Source of the DNA: JBDKGH01 sp039798265
GTDB taxonomy: Bacteria > Bacteroidota > Bacteroidia > Flavobacteriales_D > Sanyastnellaceae
Length of the DNA stretch: 15,679 nucleotides
NCBI GenBank assembly: GCA_039798265.1
Contig: JBDKGH010000100.1
Location: 1-15,679, forward strand
Direction: 5' to 3'
This document shows positions 5,992 to 13,870 of the stretch, one piece after another. A model generated the notes under the pieces. It was not told where the DNA came from. It ran no database searches and saw nothing but the letters and a program-made list of their open reading frames with translations. The translations under genes and the position numbers were made by a program. Numbering within the stretch: position 1 is the first letter of the stretch; every line of letters begins with the position of its first letter.

Positions 5992-7293
5992 CTATTTTTT
6001 CGCGGGTTGTAAAATTTCACGGACCCACTTTTTTTCTCCATCACTATTTCGAACGGTAATGGTAAGCACCCTTTTGTCTTTTGGACCCGAAAAATCAAGT
6101 GTAGCAAAATTACGTTCGGCTACAGTGGTTCCTTCTACACGGAGTTGGTTGTCTTCTTTAGAAGTGTCATACGGACCGCTCGTAAGGGGAGAAACAGTGA
6201 GGTCATAAATAACCTGACCATTCTCTAAAGTGAGCTGGCTGAGTTCAGTACAGTGACGATCTCCTGTTAAAAATACCACGCCCGTAATATTGTTGTCGGT
6301 AATGGCTTTAATGATGCGTTCTCTTTCTGCAGGAACAGTAGAGAAGGTTTCGAACTTGTCGATGGTATTCAAAAACTGTCCGCCTACTGCGATCATCTTA
6401 AATGGTGCGCGACTGAACTTCAACGCTTGAATGAGCCAATTGATTTGATCTTCTCCAAGAATGGTGCTTTGTTGTCCTTTTACATCAGCGGCTACACGGT
6501 GGTAGCGATTATCTAAAAGAAAAAACTCCACATCGCTGTATTGGAATTGTGTTGTAATGCCTTTGCTCTGTGGGAGTCCGTAACTAGGATTAGCCCAGTA
6601 ATGGGTAAAGGCGTCTAATGTCCAATCTTTATGAATGAAGCTGCCATCGGCATCGTTAGGGCCAAAATCGTGATCATCCCAAATGGCATAGTTAGCACAG
6701 CTCGACATCAGGGCTTGTAATTCTGGGGTTTTTCGAGTGTGATTGTAACGACGAACGATACCGCCTAACGAACTCCAATCGGGTTCGCGGAGATAGATGT
6801 TATCGCCCATCCATAGCATCACTTGAGGTTCTTGTTCTTTGATGGAGGTAAAGATCTTGTACTCGCCGCCATAAGCTTTTCCAGGACGGTCATACGCCTC
6901 TTCGTTGATGTAAGTGCAGCTACCAATAGCGACACGAAAATCGGGCGCATCGGTGCGCCACTGCCATAAAGCTTGAGTGGTAAAAGTATAGGTCTGCGTT
7001 TTGTTGCCTTCGAAGTAATAGAAGTAGGTAGTAGCAGGGGTAAGGTCGTTTAAATTCCATACCACCGAATTGCCGAAAAGCGCATCAGGCTGCGCGGCTA
7101 CAGAAGCACTTTTTTCAGGATGGTCTTTGGGATAATAGGAAATATAGGCCTGTGCAGCACTGCTGGTTTGTCCCCAGATCTTCGCAGAGATCATTTGCAC
7201 ATCACCTAGCATAGGGCCGGCTACGAGCTTGTTTTGCGCAAGCGTAAATAGAATAGAAAAGGATAAAAGGAAAGTCAACAAACATTTTTTCAT
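5992..7293 (-). CDS. Secreted PhoD-like alkaline phosphatase/phosphodiesterase
   Basis: A 433-residue metallophosphoesterase of the PhoD type. A signal peptide (KKCLLTFLLSFSILFTLAQ) is followed by a fibronectin-like N-terminal domain (about 22-107). The catalytic domain then shows GSC (124-126), where PhoD enzymes carry a metal-binding cysteine, and GDNIY (163-167), WDDHDFGPND (205-214), LLDNRYHR (259-266) and GDRHC (344-348). Known members release phosphate from diesters and monoesters, and some act on wall teichoic acid; the substrate here is unknown. No T9SS sorting domain is present, so it is probably periplasmic. It starts 11 bases after the upstream glycosyltransferase and is likely cotranscribed. 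Confidence 0.92.
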   Translation of the reverse strand: MKKCLLTFLLSFSILFTLAQNKLVAGPMLGDVQMISAKIWGQTSSAAQAYISYYPKDHPEKSASVAAQPDALFGNSVVWNLNDLTPATTYFYYFEGNKTQTYTFTTQALWQWRTDAPDFRVAIGSCTYINEEAYDRPGKAYGGEYKIFTSIKEQEPQVMLWMGDNIYLREPDWSSLGGIVRRYNHTRKTPELQALMSSCANYAIWDDHDFGPNDADGSFIHKDWTLDAFTHYWANPSYGLPQSKGITTQFQYSDVEFFLLDNRYHRVAADVKGQQSTILGEDQINWLIQALKFSRAPFKMIAVGGQFLNTIDKFETFSTVPAERERIIKAITDNNITGVVFLTGDRHCTELSQLTLENGQVIYDLTVSPLTSGPYDTSKEDNQLRVEGTTVAERNFATLDFSGPKDKRVLTITVRNSDGEKKWVREILQPAKK

Positions 7294-7304
7294 GGTTCAC
7301 CAAT

Positions 7305-8474
7305 TTAAGGTTTACCAAAGAAAAGTTTTTCAAGCTGAATAACCGTGTTTTCCCAATTAAATTTTTCATGAACGAACTGTCTACCCTTTTTGGCGAGATC
7401 ATCGGCCGCAGGGCGATCACGAAGTAAACGGATAATTTGATCGGCCACTTGTTCGTCGCTCTCGCAGATGCAGAGCACTTGATTGGCTTGTGGTCCCAAG
7501 GCATTGGCAGCAAGGGGAGAGGTAACACAGGGCAATTCCATGCTCATGGCTTCGAGCAGCTTGTTTTGCAATCCACTACCTAACTGCATGGGAGCGGCAA
7601 ACACAGACGACTGAGCATAGGCATCTCTAATATCGTCCATCCACCCGCTTACGCTTACATCAGGGCTTTGAAGGGCCAATACTTCAGTGCTTGGTGTGGC
7701 CCCAGCTAGCAGCAATCGAGCAGTGGGTATTTCTTTTTTTACCAAGGGTAAAATAACCAAGGCGAGTCGCTGAGCACATTCTACATTAGGAGCATAGCTC
7801 ATATTTCCCGTAAACGCTATTTGATAGCGATGCTCTTGCTGTTGTGGAGTAAAAAAATCGGTGTCCACCCCATTGGGTAAAACCACGATTTTTTTTCGAT
7901 CAGCATGGTAGATCAATTGTTGGTCCTGTTCGCTGATGATGGTGTGATGATCGAAATAATCGAAAATGAGGTTTTCATAGGCCACCAGTCGTTTAGACTC
8001 TTCTTTGAAGATGGCTTTTAAATACCACGGCGATTTATCTGACCTTCTGTGAAGCCCAGCGTTCAAGGCATCCATGTAATCCAACGTTTTGGGAATGGAT
8101 ATCAAGTGCTTTACATATTCGGAGCAACGAATGAGTTGACAGTAAATATGATCCGGCTGATACTCGGCAATCAAGGCATTGATTTTTCGCTGCGCTTGGT
8201 GTTGGTAGAAATAATGTACCTGATAGGGTTTTGTGCTAATGAGCCCTCGCACCAATCGGAGGCCAATGGTAAATTTATGGAGAGGAATAATCTCCAATCG
8301 GTGAACCATGCTGCTGAGATGATCCATTACTTCTTGTGAAACAGCCTGATCTGTGAGGCAACACAAAAAGACATCGTGTTTTTTAGAGAGCCATTTTATT
8401 TGGTGATAAGCCCTCAGTTTATCTCCTTTTTCTAGGGGATACGGTACGCGGGATAGGAGCACAAACAGCTTCAT
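7305..8474 (-). CDS. Glycosyltransferase, GT4-like (Stp1/EpsH1-associated type)
   Basis: A 389-residue GT-B fold enzyme. The N-terminal acceptor half begins MKLFVLLSRVPYPLEKGDKLRAYHQ. The donor-binding half starts near 200 with LPNGVDTDFF (199-208), then FTGNMSYAPNV (221-231) and GSGLQNKLLEAMSMELPCV (299-317), where E308 is the expected nucleotide-sugar contact. The YPLEKGDKLRAYH start and the MSYAPNV motif resemble the sugar transferases of exopolysaccharide clusters. Its ATG overlaps the TGA of the upstream glycosyltransferase in an ATGA junction, so the two are translationally coupled. The sugar and acceptor cannot be deduced. Confidence 0.9.
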   Translation of the reverse strand: MKLFVLLSRVPYPLEKGDKLRAYHQIKWLSKKHDVFLCCLTDQAVSQEVMDHLSSMVHRLEIIPLHKFTIGLRLVRGLISTKPYQVHYFYQHQAQRKINALIAEYQPDHIYCQLIRCSEYVKHLISIPKTLDYMDALNAGLHRRSDKSPWYLKAIFKEESKRLVAYENLIFDYFDHHTIISEQDQQLIYHADRKKIVVLPNGVDTDFFTPQQQEHRYQIAFTGNMSYAPNVECAQRLALVILPLVKKEIPTARLLLAGATPSTEVLALQSPDVSVSGWMDDIRDAYAQSSVFAAPMQLGSGLQNKLLEAMSMELPCVTSPLAANALGPQANQVLCICESDEQVADQIIRLLRDRPAADDLAKKGRQFVHEKFNWENTVIQLEKLFFGKP

Positions 8475-9667
8475 TTTTTGCGAAGCTCTTTATAAAATTG
8501 AACAAGATTTTGCGTAATCGTTCGGTTGTCAAAAGTGGATTCCACGTGATGCCTTCCCGTTTTTCCCAATTGCTTGATGAGCTCTGGTTTTGAAACCAGT
8601 TGATCTATCGCTTGAATCCACTCTTCTGGACTTTGGGCGATAAAGAGGTGCTTTCCATTTTCACAGTGAATGCCATCTGCACCAATTGGAGTGGAAATAA
8701 TAGCCTTTTGTAATGCGAGGCCTTCTATGATTTTTACCCGAATTCCTCCAGCCGACAAGAGGGGAACGATCATGATCGACTTGCTGTTCATGAATTCCAC
8801 CGCATTTTCTACTTCTCCTACACACACTACATTGGGATATTGAAAGTGAGTGGCATTCGATAGACCCTTTCCCGCAAGGTAGAGTTTAAGCGTAGGATAA
8901 CGCTCGTGGATGAGCGACCAAACGTTTTCTAAAAACCAGCGGATACCTTCCACATTGGGTGACCATTCCATCGATCCAATATGGAAAAGGGCCATTTCGG
9001 GTTCCTTGGTAGAAGGAATATATTTTTCCAAATCAATTCCAAACGGAATATTGGTCAACGGTTTTTTGATGCCCATTTGAACAATACGATGGACATCTTC
9101 ATCGCTGATGGCAGCAATGCCGTTCACCGCTGAAAGCATGCTCAGTTCGTATCGTTTGAGTTTGGCACTGAGGTATTTCAGGTAGGTTTTTTTTGCGAAA
9201 TGAAAATTACCCGAAGCCAATTTTTCCCAGATGACATATTCTACGTTATGAGCGCGCAGAACAACAGGCGCGGTAGAATAACGACGAATGGTATGCAAAT
9301 AAGGAGTCATAAAAAGACTTTCCAAATGCACTACATCATACTTTTCCGCTTTGAGTAATCGGGTTAGTTTAATGTCGAAATCGGGGCTAAAAAAACGAGT
9401 AATGTTGTAGGAGTCGCTGGTCATAAAACTAGCGAAGGCATCTACGATATTGACGTTCGTATCTACAAACACCCCTTCGATATTGGTTTGATCGAGGTAC
9501 TGTTGCGAGTAGAGGTGCGGATTAAAATCGTGTTTCGGCGTGAAGATGGTCAGTATTTTTACTTTATGACCATCGTTGAGCAAGCCTTGGGTAATGTTAT
9601 TCATAGCTATGCAACCACCATCTATGGCGGGAAGCGGAGGCTTATTGCAGAGCTGTAGAATTTTCAT
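8471..9667 (-). CDS. Glycosyltransferase, GT4-like
   Basis: A 398-residue GT-B enzyme. The N-terminal half starts MKILQLCNKPPLPAIDGGCIAM, a frequent start in Bacteroidota polysaccharide enzymes, with DVVHLESLFM near 111-120. The C-terminal half has NIPFGIDLEKY (206-216), IGSMEWSPNVEGIRWFLENV (230-249) and GGIRVKIIEGLALQKAIIST (307-326), where E315 is the likely donor-binding glutamate. It begins 23 bases after the end of the LptF/G-like gene and overlaps the next glycosyltransferase by 4 bases. Together with that gene and the permease it suggests lipopolysaccharide or exopolysaccharide assembly. Confidence 0.9.
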   Translation of the reverse strand: MKILQLCNKPPLPAIDGGCIAMNNITQGLLNDGHKVKILTIFTPKHDFNPHLYSQQYLDQTNIEGVFVDTNVNIVDAFASFMTSDSYNITRFFSPDFDIKLTRLLKAEKYDVVHLESLFMTPYLHTIRRYSTAPVVLRAHNVEYVIWEKLASGNFHFAKKTYLKYLSAKLKRYELSMLSAVNGIAAISDEDVHRIVQMGIKKPLTNIPFGIDLEKYIPSTKEPEMALFHIGSMEWSPNVEGIRWFLENVWSLIHERYPTLKLYLAGKGLSNATHFQYPNVVCVGEVENAVEFMNSKSIMIVPLLSAGGIRVKIIEGLALQKAIISTPIGADGIHCENGKHLFIAQSPEEWIQAIDQLVSKPELIKQLGKTGRHHVESTFDNRTITQNLVQFYKELRKK

Positions 9668-9690
9668 TGAGGGGGTAAAAATAAAGTCGA

Positions 9691-10044
9691 TTAACGAATT
9701 CGCAGCTTTTTCAGGAGTTTATTCCATTGCAGCAAGTAGGTATCGCGATCAACCAATTGGGCTTCTTTCGTGGCTTTGTAGGTAAGCCAGATACTGAGCG
9801 GAAACATTACGGCGGTTCCAATCCACATGCCTACTGAGGCATCGAGGATCATGCCTTTAGCCATTTTTTCTCCGGCTATAGAAACGAGCTGGAATACAAT
9901 GAAAAGCATCAGGGCAATAACCGTAGGGATGCCTAAACCACCTTTTCGAATAATGGCGCCGAGTGGTGCTCCCACAAAAAACAAGATAAGGCAAGCAGCC
10001 GAAAGGGTAAATTTCCGATGCCATTCGATGCGGTGGCGGTTCAA
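9691..10044 (-). CDS. LptF/LptG-type permease, C-terminal membrane part (after an in-frame stop)
   Basis: This segment carries the last three membrane helices of an LptF/LptG permease. It begins NRHRIEWHRKF, the conserved entry to helix 4, followed by spans at about 13-32 (with GAPLGAIIRKGGLG), 38-58 and 70-90, and a basic cytosolic tail. It is in the same reading frame as the N-terminal part upstream, from which it is separated only by one TAA and eight sense codons (10045-10068). The coordinates assume a restart at TTG 10044. No ATG and no Shine-Dalgarno is seen there, so separate translation is uncertain. If the TAA is an artefact or is read through, this is simply the end of one 477-position gene. 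Confidence 0.7.
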   Translation of the reverse strand: MNRHRIEWHRKFTLSAACLILFFVGAPLGAIIRKGGLGIPTVIALMLFIVFQLVSIAGEKMAKGMILDASVGMWIGTAVMFPLSIWLTYKATKEAQLVDRDTYLLQWNKLLKKLRIR

Positions 10045-10068
10045 GAATTTCGCGCGACTTTGAATTTC

Positions 10069-10071
10069 TTA
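10069..10071 (-). other. In-frame TAA interrupting the LptF/LptG gene
   Basis: On the minus strand the codons read GAG CGT CAA AAA TAA GAA ATT CAA. The frame is open on both sides, and the homologous protein continues without shift into KFLNRHRIEWHRKF. A single base change from CAA, AAA or GAA explains the stop, whereas an indel would have changed frame. It falls in the helical linker between the periplasmic domain and helix 4. It may be a true nonsense mutation, a sequencing error or a tolerated split. Confidence 0.85.
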
Positions 10072-11124
10072 TTTTTGACGCTCGATGTTTTCTACGTTTT
10101 TACGCGTGTTATCGCGCGCCAGTCCCAGTACTTTTTGTTTGTCACGTGCGCTGAGCGACTCGAATGTTTTGTTTTCTAATCCTGCCACATTCTCCACCTT
10201 TTGGTTGGGCATAGATTGCGTGTGAAGCATCTGCAGGTTGGCTTCCGTCAGTCGAATGCGCGTGCTATCTAAACGATTCGCTAAACTGTCGATGGTTCGG
10301 TTGAGCTGAGAGATGGTCATCATCTCAAAAGAATTTTTAAATACTTCTTCGTCATTCGCTTGAAATGCGAAAGCGCTCAAGTCCATGCGCAAGGTACTTT
10401 TTTCAAAATGGCTCATCACCATCGGGAACGATTTGCCGTTTTTGTTTTTTTCTTCTTGCTCATCGTAACTGTAGCCATCATAGAGGTTCATGATCAGAAA
10501 CCGCTTGTCTTCGGTTTGATCCATGGTACCTGACTTAGCGCGAATAACAGTGCGGTTGCCACGGGTTTTTTGACGGTGGTCGTAGATGATGATGTCCGAT
10601 AACTCTCCAGTTTCGGTGTTCTTTTTCATCACACGAATACTGATTCCTTCTATACCATTATAAAAAACGCCGTCCTCTAGGTTGAGAGCTGGTCTTTGTT
10701 GGATAACGCTAAAGAGTAAGGTTCGAAATTTCAAGTTGGCGATGGGCCAGATGTTATTGGCAAAAAGAAAAGACGCCATAGAAATAACGATGCTGAATAC
10801 GATCAATGGACGCATGATGCGGAATAAGGAAATTCCTGCGCCTTTCATGGCCGTGAGCTCATTGTTTTCGGCAAGGGAGCCGAGGGTCATAATGCTACTC
10901 ATGAGTATCGCGAGGGGCAGAGCCATGTTCACGATACGGGCAGATGCATAGATGAGAAGTTTGAAAATAACACCAATACCAATTCCTTTCCCAATGAGGT
11001 CGTCGAGATAAACCCAAACGAACTGCATTTCGAAAACGAACATGGCTACCAAGAAGGTAACCAAAAAAGGTCCGAAATAAGATCGGACGAGGAGCAGTGA
11101 TAATTTTTTAATCAAACCGAACAT
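10069..11124 (-). CDS. LptF/LptG-type lipopolysaccharide export permease, N-terminal part
   Basis: The first 351 residues of a YjgP/YjgQ (LptF/LptG) permease, the inner-membrane partner of the LptB ATPase that lifts lipopolysaccharide to the periplasmic bridge. Helices lie at about 17-39, 58-82 and 103-125. The segment LAENNELTAMKGAGIS (84-99) is the conserved cytosolic region that couples to the ATPase. A periplasmic beta-jellyroll domain follows (about 130-260), then a charged helical linker (270-351). Family members are longer and have six helices; here the frame ends at TAA 10069-10071 and the missing helices lie in the next ORF in the same frame. LptF and LptG cannot be told apart with certainty. 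It leads the cluster running to the gldH-like gene and is divergent from the protease gene. Confidence 0.88.
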   Translation of the reverse strand: MFGLIKKLSLLLVRSYFGPFLVTFLVAMFVFEMQFVWVYLDDLIGKGIGIGVIFKLLIYASARIVNMALPLAILMSSIMTLGSLAENNELTAMKGAGISLFRIMRPLIVFSIVISMASFLFANNIWPIANLKFRTLLFSVIQQRPALNLEDGVFYNGIEGISIRVMKKNTETGELSDIIIYDHRQKTRGNRTVIRAKSGTMDQTEDKRFLIMNLYDGYSYDEQEEKNKNGKSFPMVMSHFEKSTLRMDLSAFAFQANDEEVFKNSFEMMTISQLNRTIDSLANRLDSTRIRLTEANLQMLHTQSMPNQKVENVAGLENKTFESLSARDKQKVLGLARDNTRKNVENIERQK

Positions 11125-11297
11125 GACCGCCGTAAAAGTAACCCATTCAGGCTTTATTGCAGTAATGGAAGCCGTTCAAATCCTAGAATACTTGAAGAAA
11201 GGTTAGGGAATCATAGGATGAGCTTGTATTTGTCGCTGTGTAAGGCGTAGCTTTTATATATTGCGCGCCGAAAAGAAACCTGTAAACCCTCAAGAAT

Positions 11298-12965
11298 ATG
11301 AAGAAGTTTTTACTTTCTGTTGCAATGATAATGAGCGCATTAAGCTCATTTGCCGGAGATGAACCATTCGGCTACTCATTGTCGCAAGAGAGTTTGAATG
11401 CACTGACAACCAAAATAGTGAGTGCTTATGACAACGATGTATTGATGGAAGAAGCCGAGCGTAATGACAAAATGGGAATGATGTCGTTATATGGAAAGCT
11501 TTCTCGCATGGATATCAGCTCTATGGATGCTGGAACATGGTCAAACTTGCCCAATGGCGACCGTGTTTGGCAATTGCGCTTTAAGTCGCCTAATGCGATG
11601 GGAGTAGGGGTGTGCTTCAATAATTTTTATTTACCAGAAGGAGCTACCATCAGTCTTTATAATGCAGACCGCACTCAATTTGATGGTCCTTACACTTCCG
11701 AAGAAAATGAATCGCATGGTTATTTCCGCACCGGTGAGGTTTTCGGAGATGAAGCCATATTAGAATATTATGAACCAGCTGGCGTAACGAGCAGTCCTCG
11801 TTTAGGCATTCTGGGCTTCGGGCATTTTTTCCGTTTTATTGACACGCCTATCGCTAACCGCGGCTCTAGTGAGCCCTGCGAAGTGGACGTGAATTGCCCA
11901 GAAGGAAGCACCTTCGTTAATCAACGTCAATCGGTGGTGCGCCTTAGCTTAGCTTCTTCACAGGGCTTTGGCTTGTGCACTGGTTCAATCGTGAACAACT
12001 TAGCATACGATTGCCGCAAATTTGTTTTAACGGCATTCCACTGCACGGTCGATTCAGATGCTGCTGATTTATTGTTATCGAGCATCCGTTTCAATTATCA
12101 ACGCAGTGGTTGCGGTACCGGATCGGCCTCTGCCACGCAACAAAAAACCGGATTGTTCCCAATTGCGGATAGCAATGACAATGGCGGTGCTACGGGTTCT
12201 GACTTCGCTCTACTCGAAATGGAAGATGATATTCCAAGTGGTTATAACGTGTATTACGCGGGTTGGAATGCAGAAGCTGTAACTCCTACAACTGGAGAAT
12301 TGGGTTGGAAAGTAGTGTGCATCCACCACCCAAGTGGAGATGTGAAAAAAATCTCTACTTCTAACAACGTGGTTTCAGCTACTTGGCAAGCCAATAACCA
12401 CCACTGGAAAGTGCGTTGGATGCAAACAGAAACCAATTGGGGTGTTACTGAAGGTGGATCAAGTGGTTCTCCGATCTACAACAATAAATATCAAATCGTA
12501 GGAACGCTTACGGGTGGCGGTTCATTCTGCGATGCGCCAACAGCGGAAGATTTTTATGGTAAAATGGACAAACACTGGAATGGCAATCCAAACGCCGCTA
12601 ACCAAGATTTACAAGATTGGTTAGATCCAAATGATACCAATGTACTCTCATGCGAAGGTGCTTATCCTGGCACTGGTGCTTTGCCTTGCCAACCTCCATT
12701 AGGAGTAGAAGAATTGTTGAACTTCAACGATGTAAGCATTTACCCATCACCCGCATCAGATTTTATTCAAATCAAATGCGAAAAGTACCGCGACATTCGT
12801 GAAGTGCGCATTTACAACGCTGCAGGAGCTTTGGTACAAACACTTCGTTTGACTGATTTGACTACAGAACTCAACGTGCAAAACTTGCCAGTAGGTATGT
12901 ACTACCTTACCCTTCAACACCAAGAAGGTGCAACATTGACACAAAAATTAAATGTGATTCGATAA
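11298..12965 (+). CDS. Secreted trypsin-fold serine protease (lysyl-endopeptidase type) with T9SS type A sorting domain
   Basis: A 555-residue protein. A signal peptide (MKKFLLSVAMIMSALSSFAG) is followed by a propeptide of about 170 residues, then a chymotrypsin-fold protease from about 190. The catalytic triad is visible as H248 in LTAFHC, D302 in GSDFALLEM and S389 in EGGSSGSPIY. The cysteine-rich layout (PCEVDVNC, GLCTGS, YDC, AFHC, SGCG) and the long propeptide resemble lysyl endopeptidases of the S1 class, so cleavage after lysine is plausible but not proven. The C-terminal domain (about 478-555: SIYPSPASDFIQI, VRIYNAAGALV, LPVGMYYLTLQ, KLNVIR) is a type A sorting domain for export through the type IX system. 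A terminator follows at 13044-13076. Confidence 0.92.
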   Translation: MKKFLLSVAMIMSALSSFAGDEPFGYSLSQESLNALTTKIVSAYDNDVLMEEAERNDKMGMMSLYGKLSRMDISSMDAGTWSNLPNGDRVWQLRFKSPNAMGVGVCFNNFYLPEGATISLYNADRTQFDGPYTSEENESHGYFRTGEVFGDEAILEYYEPAGVTSSPRLGILGFGHFFRFIDTPIANRGSSEPCEVDVNCPEGSTFVNQRQSVVRLSLASSQGFGLCTGSIVNNLAYDCRKFVLTAFHCTVDSDAADLLLSSIRFNYQRSGCGTGSASATQQKTGLFPIADSNDNGGATGSDFALLEMEDDIPSGYNVYYAGWNAEAVTPTTGELGWKVVCIHHPSGDVKKISTSNNVVSATWQANNHHWKVRWMQTETNWGVTEGGSSGSPIYNNKYQIVGTLTGGGSFCDAPTAEDFYGKMDKHWNGNPNAANQDLQDWLDPNDTNVLSCEGAYPGTGALPCQPPLGVEELLNFNDVSIYPSPASDFIQIKCEKYRDIREVRIYNAAGALVQTLRLTDLTTELNVQNLPVGMYYLTLQHQEGATLTQKLNVIR

Positions 12966-12992
12966 GCGGCAGACTTCGTCTCCACCGCCGAT

Positions 12993-13017
12993 ATAGGATG
13001 GCGCTCCAGTCGGGGTA
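12993..13017 (-). repeat. Short repeat element, copy 1
   Basis: Read on the minus strand this copy is TACCCCGACTG, G, AGCGC, C, ATCCTAT. It is a diverged inverted counterpart of the sequence just before ung (13165-13194). It lies 27 bases after the protease stop in a GC-rich patch unlike its surroundings. Confidence 0.55.
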
Positions 13018-13043
13018 CGAAAATGACCGATGATATACATGAT

Positions 13044-13076
13044 AAAAAGGATCTTCTGCGAAGATCCTTTTTTTTT
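13044..13076 (+). terminator. Intrinsic terminator after the protease gene
   Basis: A 13-bp perfect stem, AAAAAGGATCTTC (13044-13056) / GAAGATCCTTTTT (13060-13072), with a TGC loop, runs into nine T. The flanking A-run also gives a U-run on the opposite strand, but no minus-strand gene ends here. Confidence 0.92.
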
Positions 13077-13164
13077 GGCGAAAGCCAAAAGATGAAATGG
13101 GGGGCTTTGTCTATTGCCTTCGACTCCTATGGAGTCTTATGTAATGGCTATTGTGATTATGTTT

Positions 13165-13194
13165 TACCCCGACTGAAGCGCAGCGTTATCCTAT
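13165..13194 (+). repeat. Short repeat element, copy 2, just upstream of ung
   Basis: TACCCCGACTG, A, AGCGC, AGCGTT, ATCCTAT on the plus strand. Compared with copy 1 it has one substitution in the first 17 bases and a 5-base longer spacer before ATCCTAT. It ends 9 bases before the ung ATG, so it lies in the ung leader or promoter. Confidence 0.55.
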
Positions 13195-13203
13195 CTTCGC
13201 TTC

Positions 13204-13869
13204 ATGGCAATCCACATTCCCACATCATGGCACGAACGGCTAAAGGAGGAAACAACGCAGCCCTATTTTTTGGCGCTGGCGGAGTTTGTGGAAAGGGAAT
13301 ATGCCTCCACCAAATGTTATCCGGCGAAGTCCGAAATTTTCAATGCGTTAGAGTGGTGCGCACCGGATGAAGTGAAGGTGGTAATCATAGGACAAGATCC
13401 CTATCACGGCCCGGGGCAAGCGCATGGTTTGTGTTTCTCCGTGAATGATGGAGTGAAACTTCCTCCGTCGTTGGTCAATATTTTTAAAGAACTCCATCGC
13501 TCTCTAGATGTACCACCGCCTATTACTGGCAACTTGGAACGGTGGGCAAAACAAGGGGTTTTATTGCTCAATGCGGTGATGACGGTGAGAGCAGGTAATG
13601 CCGGTTCTCACCGAAAAAAAGGATGGGAAAGGTTCACCGATAAAATCATCCAACAAATCAGCGAGCAACAATCGAGTGTTGTTTTTCTCCTGTGGGGCGA
13701 TTATGCTATTGCCAAAGCGCAACTCATCGATGCCGATAAGCATTATGTATTGACCTCACCGCATCCTTCGCCTTTATCGGCCTATCGAGGATTCATCGGA
13801 AATGATCACTTTAGCAAGTGCAATCTGTTTCTTGAACGCGTCGGAAAAACGCCGATCAATTGGGAATAG
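13204..13869 (+). CDS. ung: Uracil-DNA glycosylase, family 1
   Basis: Removes uracil from DNA as the first step of base excision repair. The 221 residues match the family's usual length. Hallmarks are the water-activating loop GQDPYHGPGQAHGL (63-76) with catalytic D65, Y67 and F78 that gate the uracil pocket, LLNAVMTVR (121-129) with N123 that reads uracil, LLWGDYA (162-168), and the minor-groove loop SPHPSPLSA (185-193) with catalytic H187. The ATG at 13204 gives the normal N-terminus; an overlapping ORF in another frame is spurious. It converges on the adhesin-like gene with only one base between the stops and no terminator between them. Confidence 0.97.
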   Translation: MAIHIPTSWHERLKEETTQPYFLALAEFVEREYASTKCYPAKSEIFNALEWCAPDEVKVVIIGQDPYHGPGQAHGLCFSVNDGVKLPPSLVNIFKELHRSLDVPPPITGNLERWAKQGVLLLNAVMTVRAGNAGSHRKKGWERFTDKIIQQISEQQSSVVFLLWGDYAIAKAQLIDADKHYVLTSPHPSPLSAYRGFIGNDHFSKCNLFLERVGKTPINWE

Positions 13870-13870
13870 C

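Noticed and set aside
11216..11297. Possible promoter of the protease gene around TATATATTGC (11255-11264)
   Set aside because: The -7 match is imperfect and the nearest TTG is about 24 bases upstream, outside the usual spacing, so I do not call it.
13122..13136. Hairpin GACTCC-TAT-GGAGTC in the leader of ung
   Set aside because: It is a short 6-bp stem with no T-run, no recognisable riboswitch context and no partner gene that would explain regulation, so it could be chance.
13023..13370. Plus-strand ORF of 115 codons overlapping the start of ung
   Set aside because: It covers the terminator and the repeat element and then reads ung out of frame. The ung frame carries all catalytic motifs.
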